Source: Candidatus Zhuqueibacterota bacterium 4484_87 (GTDB lineage: Bacteria > Zhuqueibacterota > Zhuqueibacteria > Thermofontimicrobiales > Thermofontimicrobiaceae). Taken from it: a stretch of 7,568 nucleotides of DNA. Of this stretch, positions 1 through 7,053 are shown one piece after another. The first letter of the stretch is position 1, and every line of letters starts with the position of its first letter. The stretch lies in the NCBI GenBank assembly GCA_002085355.1, contig NATN01000126.1, positions 1 through 7,568 on the forward strand. The letters run 5' to 3'. A program made the translations under genes and the position numbers. The notes beneath the pieces were generated by a model that saw nothing but the letters and a program-made list of their open reading frames with translations, was not told where the DNA came from and searched no databases.

Positions 1-559
1 AATCTTTGCCTGCGGAGCTGGCACAGATCATCCCGAAATTGTACATTCCTATGACGACACATCAGCGCATCGCGGATATTCTTATTATTATTACATCATT
101 TCATTTGATGATGGAACCAACAATGTGGGATCTCCGGCAAATCCGTCGGGTGAGCTGCACAGTAGCTTGTTCTGGACGCGGACAATTGAACCAGCTTTTC
201 TGCGTCGTCCGGCAGGCGAGAAATTAGCGGAAATTCGCGTCGTACCCAATCCCTACAATGTCAGAAATCGCGATTTCCAATATCCGGGCGAACCGGATAA
301 AATTATGTTTCTGAATATCCCTGCAGAATGTATTATTCGAATTTACACAGAGCGGGGAGATTTAATTAAGACAATTATTCACGACGATGGCAGCGGTGAT
401 GAATCATGGAATTCCACGACTGAATATGGTCAGGTCGTTGTGAGCGGCGTCTATCTCGCGGTTTTTGAGGTTTCGAGCGATTACAAAGATCCGCAGACAG
501 GTGAACTTCTCTACCGAAAAGGCGACAAAGAAATTCGGAAATTTGTCATTATTAGATAA
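1..559 (+). CDS. Secreted FnIII/FlgD-like C-terminal-domain protein, 3' part only (paralogue of the 584-2779 gene)
   Basis: This is the 3' end of a gene that begins before the window. The first full codon is at base 2 and 185 residues are visible before the TAA at 557-559. An ATG at 125 is in frame, but the reading frame is open and homologous to the next gene upstream of it, so it is internal. Visible residues 1 to about 45 are the end of a fibronectin-III-like fold (DDTS, then a YSYYYY run). VVPNPY at 80-85 opens a C-terminal beta-sandwich resembling FlgD Ig-like or type IX secretion (T9SS) type A sorting domains, with GQVVVSGVY near the end and a basic final RKFVIIR. It aligns without gaps to residues 547-731 of the next protein, with 28 differences. 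The likely role is a surface or periplasmic structural or binding protein; the ligand is unknown. The reading frame is certain, the function is not. Confidence 0.88.
   Translation, partial: IFACGAGTDHPEIVHSYDDTSAHRGYSYYYYIISFDDGTNNVGSPANPSGELHSSLFWTRTIEPAFLRRPAGEKLAEIRVVPNPYNVRNRDFQYPGEPDKIMFLNIPAECIIRIYTERGDLIKTIIHDDGSGDESWNSTTEYGQVVVSGVYLAVFEVSSDYKDPQTGELLYRKGDKEIRKFVIIR
2..559 (+). repeat. Diverged direct repeat, copy 1 (3' ends of paralogous genes)
   Basis: This segment aligns base for base, without any gap, to 2222-2779. A hand count gives about 131 mismatches in 558 positions, most of them at third codon positions. It ends exactly at the stop codon (TAA here, TAG in copy 2). The true left limit of the repeat is unknown because the window starts inside it. 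It reflects gene duplication within the cluster, not a mobile element: no inverted ends or transposase are seen. Confidence 0.9.
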
Positions 560-583
560 TTCACTATCAAAAAGAGAGACCTG

Positions 584-2779
584 ATGCATAATTTAAAAAA
601 ATACCCATTTTGGGGAACAATTCTGATTTTTGTCTTTGTCCTTTTATTCTTTCATCAGGCACAACTGTTTGCTCAGGAGGTAAAAGAGATAAAAATCGGC
701 TCTTTACATAATTGGTACCGCGAAGACGGTTGCGAACCGGAACATGGTTTTCTCAAAATTCAGCAAGCTGGTTTGGAATGGCCTGCGCAGTATCAGGATA
801 TGGACTGCCAGGCTGCTAAAGCGCTATGGATTGCAACCTCCAATTATACGGATGCTGATCAGTATGGCGGGAATTTCTTTCCGTACAAAGTGGTTCATGT
901 GGGGCCCCGCGGCTGGGACACGGAAAGAGAGTTCATGCCCATTGAGTTTAAAATGATCGGCAGGTTTGACCATCCACTGGTTTATGTGGATGGTAATCCC
1001 GGATCAGAACTGATGTGGTCAGATATTATCGAGGAAGTTGACGAGAGTCTTCCCTGCGATCGATTAATTTATGACGTCGTGAATACTTCCATCGGTATTA
1101 CCATGACGCGAAAAATCTATGCCTGGGCGCAGCAGTATCACGATAACTATTTTGTTTATGAGTATATTTTCAAAAATACCGGTAATGTCGATAAAGACCC
1201 TGACATTGAAAGGCCGGATCAGAGTCTGGAAAATGTGTATGTTTTCTTCCATTATCGCTATGCTGTCAGCCGCGAAGGTGCTACCTGGACCGGTTTAAAT
1301 TCTCCGCGATGGGGAATAAATGCTATGTTGAGCAGCCGCGGTGAAGCCAAGGAAGACTACAGTTTCAGCAGTTATCACTATACCGGAGATTATGAAGATT
1401 GGCTCAATGGCGATCCTGACGCGGATTCTTTGCGCTGCCAATTTGCTTGGGCTGGAAAGCACTCAAGTGCCAGCTACGATATAATCGGCTATCCGAATGT
1501 GAAATACAAAACAGGCAGACTTTCAGGTCCGCAGTTCGTAGGTGTCGTAACTCTCCATGCGGATAAATCCGCTACTGATAAAAGCGATGATCCGCAGCAG
1601 CCGACGACGACAACGTACCAGCAGTCAGACGACCCACCCACTCGTCCTAACGATCAATTTGATGCTTCTCGCATGGCAGATGAGTGGAAATGGATCACTC
1701 GAGGTCATCGTCTGCCACGGCACGACGAGTATGTTGGCGATGGTTTCCCCGATCAGTTGGAGGGAACACCAGGCGGCTTTTCCAATATGAACGGTTACGG
1801 ACCCTATCAATTAGGCCCGGGAGACAGCGTCCGACTTGTCATTGCTGAAGGTGCCAATGGTCTGAATCGTCAGCTCTGCGAGCAAATCGGAGCAAGGTGG
1901 ATAAAAGCACACAACAATTCTGCTGATCAGGGCCCATTTGATCTGCCTGATGGGACGACGACTACTGATGAAGATGTTTATAAAGATTCCTGGGTGATGA
2001 CCGGAGTGGATTCTTTGTTCAAAACATTTGGCAGAGCCAGAAGAAATTACAATGTCAATTTTGATATTCCCATGCCACCGCCTCCGCCTTCAATGTTTGA
2101 AGTGAAATCCGGCGGAGATCGGATTAGGCTGACCTGGGCGAATAATGCGGAGTCATGGCCCGGATTTGCCGGCTATCGCATTTATCGAGCTGTGGCAAAA
2201 TATGATACAACTTATGACGAAATTTTTGCCTGCGGTAAAAATACCAACCATCCGGAGATTGTGAATTCTTATGATGACACGTCTGCGGTACGCGGCTATT
2301 CATACTATTATTACATTGTTTCTTTTGATGACGGAACTAATAATGTCGGTTCAATGGCAAATCCTCCGGGAGAATTGCACAGTAGCATGTTCTGGACACG
2401 TACGATCGAACCGGCTTTCCTGCGGCGACAGGCGGGAGATGCGTTGTCCAAGATCCGTGTTGTGCCCAATCCGTACAATGTTCGCGCGATTGATTTCCAA
2501 TATCCCGGAGAGCCGGACAAGATTATGTTTCTGAATATTCCCGCAGAATGTATCATTCGCATTTACACCGAGCGAGGAGATTTAATCAAGACCATCATTC
2601 ATGACGATGGCAGCGGGGATGATTACTGGAATTCCACGACCGAATACGGCCAGGTCGTGGTGAGCGGCGTCTATATTGCCCTTTTTGAAGTGACAACCGA
2701 TTACGCTGACCCTCAGACGGGAGAAATCCTTTACCGTAAAGGGGAACGCGAAATGAGAAAATTTATCATCATTCGATAG
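584..2779 (+). CDS. Secreted 731-residue protein with FnIII-like and FlgD/T9SS-like C-terminal domains, function unknown
   Basis: The start is ATG 584, preceded by GAGAG at 574-578, with a 24-base gap from the previous gene. Residues 1-30 form a signal peptide: basic start, hydrophobic core at about 11-23, likely cleavage at LFA|QE. Residues 35-490 are a large domain I cannot assign to a named family. It carries IGSL (38-41), VYVDGN (133-138) and DVVNTS (164-169), all shared with the gene at 7054. It also has a GPYQLGPGDSVRLVIAEG-type segment and an Asp/Gln/Thr/Pro-rich insert at about 335-357. A proline linker (496-502) leads to a fibronectin-III-like domain (about 504-595). VVPNPY (626-631) opens the C-terminal sandwich, which has GQVVVSGVY at 689-697 and ends in basic RKFIIIR. 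Such C-termini often act as sorting or anchoring signals in FCB bacteria, so surface exposure is inferred. No catalytic motif was recognised. Neighbouring PorV-like and TonB-receptor genes suggest an outer-membrane partner role. Confidence 0.93.
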   Translation: MHNLKKYPFWGTILIFVFVLLFFHQAQLFAQEVKEIKIGSLHNWYREDGCEPEHGFLKIQQAGLEWPAQYQDMDCQAAKALWIATSNYTDADQYGGNFFPYKVVHVGPRGWDTEREFMPIEFKMIGRFDHPLVYVDGNPGSELMWSDIIEEVDESLPCDRLIYDVVNTSIGITMTRKIYAWAQQYHDNYFVYEYIFKNTGNVDKDPDIERPDQSLENVYVFFHYRYAVSREGATWTGLNSPRWGINAMLSSRGEAKEDYSFSSYHYTGDYEDWLNGDPDADSLRCQFAWAGKHSSASYDIIGYPNVKYKTGRLSGPQFVGVVTLHADKSATDKSDDPQQPTTTTYQQSDDPPTRPNDQFDASRMADEWKWITRGHRLPRHDEYVGDGFPDQLEGTPGGFSNMNGYGPYQLGPGDSVRLVIAEGANGLNRQLCEQIGARWIKAHNNSADQGPFDLPDGTTTTDEDVYKDSWVMTGVDSLFKTFGRARRNYNVNFDIPMPPPPPSMFEVKSGGDRIRLTWANNAESWPGFAGYRIYRAVAKYDTTYDEIFACGKNTNHPEIVNSYDDTSAVRGYSYYYYIVSFDDGTNNVGSMANPPGELHSSMFWTRTIEPAFLRRQAGDALSKIRVVPNPYNVRAIDFQYPGEPDKIMFLNIPAECIIRIYTERGDLIKTIIHDDGSGDDYWNSTTEYGQVVVSGVYIALFEVTTDYADPQTGEILYRKGEREMRKFIIIR
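2222..2779 (+). repeat. Diverged direct repeat, copy 2
   Basis: This is the partner of the segment at 2-559, offset by exactly 2220 bases. It codes for residues 547-731 of the second gene: most of the FnIII-like fold plus the whole C-terminal sandwich. Similarity stops at the stop codons: the sequences downstream (560-583 and 2780-2830) are unrelated in length and content. The conserved unit is therefore the coding sequence. Confidence 0.9.
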
Positions 2780-2816
2780 CTTATAGAAAATATAACAAAA
2801 ATCAACCATATCAGTT

Positions 2817-2822
2817 AAGGAG
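2817..2822 (+). promoter_or_regulatory. Shine-Dalgarno site of the PorV-like gene
   Basis: AAGGAG lies 8 bases before ATG 2831. It is the strongest ribosome binding site in the window and sits in an A/T-rich 51-base gap. It suggests the barrel protein is translated more strongly than its neighbours, which have weaker sites. That last point is inference. Confidence 0.75.
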
Positions 2823-2830
2823 ATTTTACA

Positions 2831-3847
2831 ATGAAAAAATCTTTGTTTCTTTTCATGATTACAGCCTTAACAATTTTTCTGATTGTGCCTTCGGGACATG
2901 CGCAGAAAAAATTAGCGCAGACCGGCTTCCAATTTATGAGCGTCGGTCTGGATGCACGAGCAACCTCTATGGCAGAGGCTTTTACAACCGTGGACGGGTC
3001 TTCTATCTGTATGTTTTATAACCCGGCGGGTTTGGCTTCAGTCGATCATTTTGTTGATATGTCTTTCAGCACTATGAACTGGATCGCAGATATCAAGTAT
3101 AGCGGTGGCACCGTGGCGTTGAATTACGGACAAGGTCATTACGGTGTTTTCGGATTCAGTTTCCTGACAGTCGATTACGGCCAGTTCGAATGGACGCGCG
3201 TTGCAGAAAACGAACAGGGCTTTGAAGATATCGGAGAACTGTTGGGCAATCCGAAACCCAACGCGTACGCCTTTGGGCTCTCTTATGCCAGGCAGTTGAC
3301 TGACAGATTTTCTGTCGGCGGGCAGGTAAAATATGTCTATCAGAATTTAGGTTCCAGCTTTGCCCCTGTTTACACGGAAGAAGACACGATCATGGAAAAG
3401 AAAAAATATGATCTGGATGTCTTTTCATTTGATTTCGGAACAATTTACCGCACAGGCTTTCGTAGCCTCGTATTTGGCATGACCATCCGGAATTTTTCCA
3501 GAGAAATTAAATACGAAAAAGAGAGTTTTCAACTACCGCTTACGTTTAAAATCGGTATCTCTATGAATGCGTTTGATTTGGTGCCAATTTCTTCAGAATA
3601 TCACAAGTTGAATATTTCTGTCGATGCCGTGCATCCCAGGTCTTTTCCCGAATATGTCAGTATCGGCGGGGAATACGATTTTATGAACATGATTTTTCTC
3701 CGCGCGGGCTATATGTCCAGCCATGATGAATATAATCTCAGCTACGGCGTTGGTTTTAAAGTTTTTGGGTTAGGAGTAGATTACTCTTACGTGCCGTTTG
3801 ATGTTTTTGATGACATTAATCGAATCACGGTGAACTTTACTTTTTGA
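2831..3847 (+). CDS. PorV/PorQ-family outer-membrane beta-barrel protein
   Basis: The start is ATG 2831, with a strong AAGGAG at 2817-2822 (8-base spacing). The 338-residue length is usual for the family. Residues 1-24 are a signal peptide with likely cleavage at HA|Q. The mature N-terminus has the family signature: an AQTGFQFMSVGLDARATSMA-type segment (29-48), an acidic/Ser turn, then FYNPAGLAS (62-70). The rest alternates hydrophobic and polar residues with many aromatics, as expected of beta strands, and ends in Phe (TVNFTF), typical of outer-membrane barrels. The family is related to FadL/OmpP1. In Bacteroidetes, PorV is the T9SS shuttle that binds C-terminal sorting domains, while many relatives in other phyla lack any proven secretion role. 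Its place between secreted proteins with CTD-like tails and a TonB receptor makes a chaperone or shuttle role attractive, but that is inference. A FadL-like channel for hydrophobic ligands is the alternative. Confidence 0.92.
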   Translation: MKKSLFLFMITALTIFLIVPSGHAQKKLAQTGFQFMSVGLDARATSMAEAFTTVDGSSICMFYNPAGLASVDHFVDMSFSTMNWIADIKYSGGTVALNYGQGHYGVFGFSFLTVDYGQFEWTRVAENEQGFEDIGELLGNPKPNAYAFGLSYARQLTDRFSVGGQVKYVYQNLGSSFAPVYTEEDTIMEKKKYDLDVFSFDFGTIYRTGFRSLVFGMTIRNFSREIKYEKESFQLPLTFKIGISMNAFDLVPISSEYHKLNISVDAVHPRSFPEYVSIGGEYDFMNMIFLRAGYMSSHDEYNLSYGVGFKVFGLGVDYSYVPFDVFDDINRITVNFTF

Positions 3848-3866
3848 TCAAATTACGAACGTAAAT

Positions 3867-3870
3867 GAGG
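3867..3870 (+). promoter_or_regulatory. Weak, distant Shine-Dalgarno site of the TonB-receptor gene
   Basis: GAGG ends 11 bases before ATG 3882, longer than the usual 5-9. A looser GGATGAG at 3873-3879 lies only 2 bases from the start. Neither is ideal, so translation of the receptor may be modest. The start itself is supported by the signal peptide that follows. Confidence 0.4.
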
Positions 3871-3881
3871 ATGGATGAGCA

Positions 3882-6800
3882 ATGGGAAAAATTCCCTTTT
3901 ATTTGCTAATAATCTTTTTAGGCATTACCATGGCATTAAATGCCGGCACTGTTGGGAAAATTTCCGGGAGAGTGACAGATTCGGAAAACGGCGCGCCTTT
4001 GCCGGGTGTAAATGTTATGATTGAAGGTACAAATATAGGCGCGGCATCTGATGCTAAAGGATATTTTGTTATTATCAACGTTCCCCCTGGAAATTATACA
4101 TTGAAATTTTCAATGATTGGTTATGCCGAGTATAAAGTAGAAAATGTGAGAGTTGTCATTGATCAGACTACGACGATAAACGCGGTTTTGCGCCAGGAAG
4201 TTATTGGCGGAGAAGAAGTGGTCGTTGTGGCTGAAAGGCCGGTTGTACAGAAGGATATTTCCAACAGTCAGATGAGTATCGTGCCGGCAACAATCGAAGC
4301 GCTGCCAGTTGAAAATGTGCAGCAGGTTTTAACGTTGCAGGCAGGAATAGAAAAAGATAGGCAGGGTATTCGCGTTCGCGGTGGCAGCCCTTCGCAGACG
4401 ATTTTTATGGTGGACGGCCTGTCCATGAATGACGAACGCGCAAATATTCCATATACTGCAGTGAGCCTCAGCTCGATTCAGGAGATTCAGATTCAAACAG
4501 GCGGATTTAACGCCGAATATGGAAATATACGATCAGGCCTTGTCAATGTTGTTACTCGCGAAGGCGACCGTAGCCGTTATAGCGCGAATTTATCTATGCG
4601 CTATGGGCCTGCGGCGAAGAAACATTTCGGCCCATCAATTTATGACGACTATTCATATTTCAACAGACCTTATCTTGATCCTGCGGTCTGCTGGACAGGA
4701 ACCATGAACGGCGAGCCTTTTGAGGACAGCAACGGAAACGGCGTTTGGGATTCGGGGGAGACTTTTACAGATTATAACAACGATGGTGTGAGAAGTTACT
4801 GGGACGAGCATACTCAGCGTCAATATCCGCAATTTGAAGGCTGGAACGCTGTTTCTTATGCCACTCTCCGCGATGATGATCCGACCAATGATCTGACGCC
4901 GCTTGGAGCACAGAGATTGTTTGAATGGCAGCATCGTCGTCAGGGCGACGTCAAAAAACCTGACTATGTGGTTGATTTTGGTTTTGGCGGCCCCGTTCCT
5001 TTTTTGAGCGAAAAGCTTGGCAATCTTCGTTTTCATTTGTCCCATTTCAGAGAAAAAGAAATGTTTGTTTTTCCCTTGTCTCGCGATGGTTATTTTGATC
5101 AACACACGCAATTGAAGTTGACATCTGATATTGCGCCGGGTATGAAATTGTCGTTGCTCGGATTGTACGGTGTCATTTCATCGGTTTCACCATATAGCTG
5201 GACAACAACTCCGACCGGCTACGTGCTCCGTGATCAGGCGCAAATCGCCAATTTAATTCACAGCAGCAGCGGGAATAGCGTGCTTTATATGCCCGGATAT
5301 TACAGCCCCACAGATATTTATCGCGGCATGGTGGGTATTAAATTTACTCATACATTAAGCCCACGCACTTTTTACGAAGTGAATCTGTTGAATAAGCGCA
5401 GCCGATATGATACGTATCAGATGACGGAACGCGACACGACGAAAAGGTTTGAAATTATTAATAACTTTTTTGTGGACGAAGCTCCTTACGGCTACTGGGG
5501 ATACGGCGTGCCGGGAATTGATGGCATGAGCCTGGGCGGATGGATGAATTTGGGGAGAGACAGTACAGTTAATTCTACAACTTCATTGAGGTTTGATATC
5601 ACCAGTCAGGTGAATAACAATAATCAGGTCAAAGCTGGTCTTGAAATTGTCTATAATGATTTTAATATTCGTTCCGGCACTTACAGTCCATCCATGAATA
5701 CTTGGACTCGCAGCCAGCGCTACCATGTCTTTCCGTTTCGTTTTGGCGTTTATGTGCAGGATAAAATGGAAATTCAGGGTTTCATAGCCAACATCGGTTT
5801 ACGACTCGATTATTACGATTCTAATTCAAAAAAATATTTAATGAATCAATATGATAAATATTATACTGCCGGCTACGGCAAATTAATTGAAAAAGATATT
5901 CCTACGGAAGAAACAAAAGCAACTTTGGATGTAAGCCCACGCTTGGGCGTTTCTCATCCGATTACAGATAATTCAAAATTATATTTTAATTACGGTCATT
6001 TCCGATCAGAACCAGCTTCGACCTATCGCTTTCGTATTCAGCGTGAGTCAAGCGGGTTGGTCACATCAATCGGTAACCCTGAGTTGAAGCCGGAAAAGAC
6101 TGTGGCTTATGAGCTTGGTTTTTCTCAAAATATCCTGGACATGTTTTTGTTGAATATTGCGGCATATTATAAAGATGTAACTGATCAAATCGGGTGGATT
6201 TATTATCAAAACGTGAATAGCACGGTTCAATATCGCAAACCAGCAAATAATAATTACGCAGATATCCGGGGATTCGAAGTAACGTTGACCAAGCAAATGG
6301 GGAGATGGGTTACGGGATTTGCCAATTATACTTATGATGTGCGCACTTCGGGATATTTCGGGCTATTGCGTTATTACGAAAACCCGACCGAGCAGCGTAC
6401 TTATCTTAAAGAGAATCCTTATCAGTCCAAACCGCGGCCTCGTCCCTATGCCCGCTTGAATCTCGACTTCCACACGCCGGAAGATTTTGGACCCGTGTGG
6501 ATGCAGATAAAGCCACTTGCCGGCTGGAGACTCAATATTTTAGCGGAATGGAAATCAGGACGTTATGAGACCTACAATCCGAACAGTATCCCCGGCATTG
6601 TGGATGATGTCCGCTGGAAAGACTATTACAACGCTGATTTACGTTTTGCAAAGCTTTTTCACATCAGTAAATATGATGTTCAGTTTTACGTTGATGTATC
6701 CAATGTTTTTAATCTTAAGTACATGACTGCCGGATTTTTTGAATATCGTAATTATGCGGGATTTGCCGACAATCGCGATTATCTCGCCTATCTGGAATCG

Positions 6801-7034
6801 CTCAATTTTTCCTGGGAAGAAGGCGTGGAACATGGGAACGATCGTGTGGGCGAATTCAGACCGGTCGGCGTGAAATATGACCCGCTGGAACCGAATCCAA
6901 ACAATGATCCGGAAATTGAAGCAAGAAATAAAAAGCGAAAAGAAACAAAGTCATATATTGACAATCCCAATATTGAATCGTTGGCTTTTATCAATCCGCG
7001 ACATATCATGTTCGGAATCACGATCAATTTTTAA
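3882..7034 (+). CDS. TonB-dependent outer-membrane receptor with N-terminal carboxypeptidase-regulatory-like domain
   Basis: This 1050-residue protein probably imports a ligand across the outer membrane using TonB energy. Residues 1-21 are a signal peptide (likely cleavage LNA|GT). Residues about 24-106 form a carboxypeptidase-regulatory-like beta-sandwich (GRVTD, GAPLPGVNV, GYFVI, PPGNYTL), the SusC-style N-terminal extension of FCB receptors. EEVVVVAERP (111-120) is the TonB-box-like link. The plug follows at about 125-232, with IRVRGG (163-168), a VDG at 177-179 and GFNAEYGN. The remainder is a 22-strand-type barrel rich in aromatic alternation, with GNPELKPEKT late in the barrel and a C-terminal ITINF. 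Residues 282-308 hold two EF-hand-like loops. Length fits SusC-like receptors, but no SusD partner is visible. The start has only GAGG at 3867-3870, 11 bases upstream. Upstream ATGs at 3865 and 3871 are out of frame. The substrate cannot be told from the sequence: glycan, peptide or metal complex are all possible. Confidence 0.95.
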   Translation: MGKIPFYLLIIFLGITMALNAGTVGKISGRVTDSENGAPLPGVNVMIEGTNIGAASDAKGYFVIINVPPGNYTLKFSMIGYAEYKVENVRVVIDQTTTINAVLRQEVIGGEEVVVVAERPVVQKDISNSQMSIVPATIEALPVENVQQVLTLQAGIEKDRQGIRVRGGSPSQTIFMVDGLSMNDERANIPYTAVSLSSIQEIQIQTGGFNAEYGNIRSGLVNVVTREGDRSRYSANLSMRYGPAAKKHFGPSIYDDYSYFNRPYLDPAVCWTGTMNGEPFEDSNGNGVWDSGETFTDYNNDGVRSYWDEHTQRQYPQFEGWNAVSYATLRDDDPTNDLTPLGAQRLFEWQHRRQGDVKKPDYVVDFGFGGPVPFLSEKLGNLRFHLSHFREKEMFVFPLSRDGYFDQHTQLKLTSDIAPGMKLSLLGLYGVISSVSPYSWTTTPTGYVLRDQAQIANLIHSSSGNSVLYMPGYYSPTDIYRGMVGIKFTHTLSPRTFYEVNLLNKRSRYDTYQMTERDTTKRFEIINNFFVDEAPYGYWGYGVPGIDGMSLGGWMNLGRDSTVNSTTSLRFDITSQVNNNNQVKAGLEIVYNDFNIRSGTYSPSMNTWTRSQRYHVFPFRFGVYVQDKMEIQGFIANIGLRLDYYDSNSKKYLMNQYDKYYTAGYGKLIEKDIPTEETKATLDVSPRLGVSHPITDNSKLYFNYGHFRSEPASTYRFRIQRESSGLVTSIGNPELKPEKTVAYELGFSQNILDMFLLNIAAYYKDVTDQIGWIYYQNVNSTVQYRKPANNNYADIRGFEVTLTKQMGRWVTGFANYTYDVRTSGYFGLLRYYENPTEQRTYLKENPYQSKPRPRPYARLNLDFHTPEDFGPVWMQIKPLAGWRLNILAEWKSGRYETYNPNSIPGIVDDVRWKDYYNADLRFAKLFHISKYDVQFYVDVSNVFNLKYMTAGFFEYRNYAGFADNRDYLAYLESLNFSWEEGVEHGNDRVGEFRPVGVKYDPLEPNPNNDPEIEARNKKRKETKSYIDNPNIESLAFINPRHIMFGITINF
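4725..4805 (+). other. Two EF-hand-like calcium-binding loops in the TonB receptor
   Basis: Residues 282-293 read D-x-N-x-N-G-x-x-D-x-x-E and residues 297-308 read D-x-N-x-D-G-x-x-S-x-x-D. Both fit the 12-residue EF-hand loop spacing (positions 1, 3, 5, 6, 9 and 12). They lie shortly after the plug, in what is probably an early extracellular loop of the barrel. Calcium binding is inferred from pattern alone; the flanking helices of a true EF-hand are not evident, so dockerin-like or isolated loops are more likely. Confidence 0.6.
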
Positions 7035-7041
7035 CAAAAGC

Positions 7042-7046
7042 AGGGA
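7042..7046 (+). promoter_or_regulatory. Shine-Dalgarno site that decides the GTG start of the last gene
   Basis: AGGGA is 7 bases upstream of GTG 7054. The frame is closed by TGA at 7048-7050, so GTG 7054 is the first possible start. The site plus the following signal peptide make it the preferred one. Confidence 0.65.
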
Positions 7047-7053
7047 ATGAAAA

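Noticed and set aside
6..227. Short plus-strand open frame at the window start
   Set aside because: It overlaps the homology-supported frame beginning at base 2, and its translation has no similarity to the neighbours. The same shadow pattern recurs at 2271-2534 in the paralogue.
125..559. A separate 144-residue gene starting at ATG 125
   Set aside because: The frame is open to the window edge and its upstream codons match the second gene's residues 547 onward, so this ATG is internal to a longer truncated gene.
574..580. Unusual ribosome binding site for the 584 gene
   Set aside because: GAGAG with about 5 bases of spacing is an ordinary weak purine-rich site and needs no separate entry.
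2..2779. The repeat pair as an insertion sequence or recent recombination product
   Set aside because: There are no terminal inverted repeats, target duplications or transposase. The differences are mostly synonymous and spread throughout, which fits old gene duplication.
2780..2830. Possible terminator or promoter in the longest intergenic gap
   Set aside because: The 51 bases are A/T-rich, but I see no GC-rich hairpin followed by a T run and no convincing -35/-10 pair with proper spacing. Only the ribosome binding site is supported.
4653..5111. A 152-codon minus-strand open frame inside the TonB-receptor gene
   Set aside because: It lies wholly antisense to a clear plug/barrel coding region, shows no recognisable domain, and has no separate regulatory signals. 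It is a shadow of the receptor's codon pattern.
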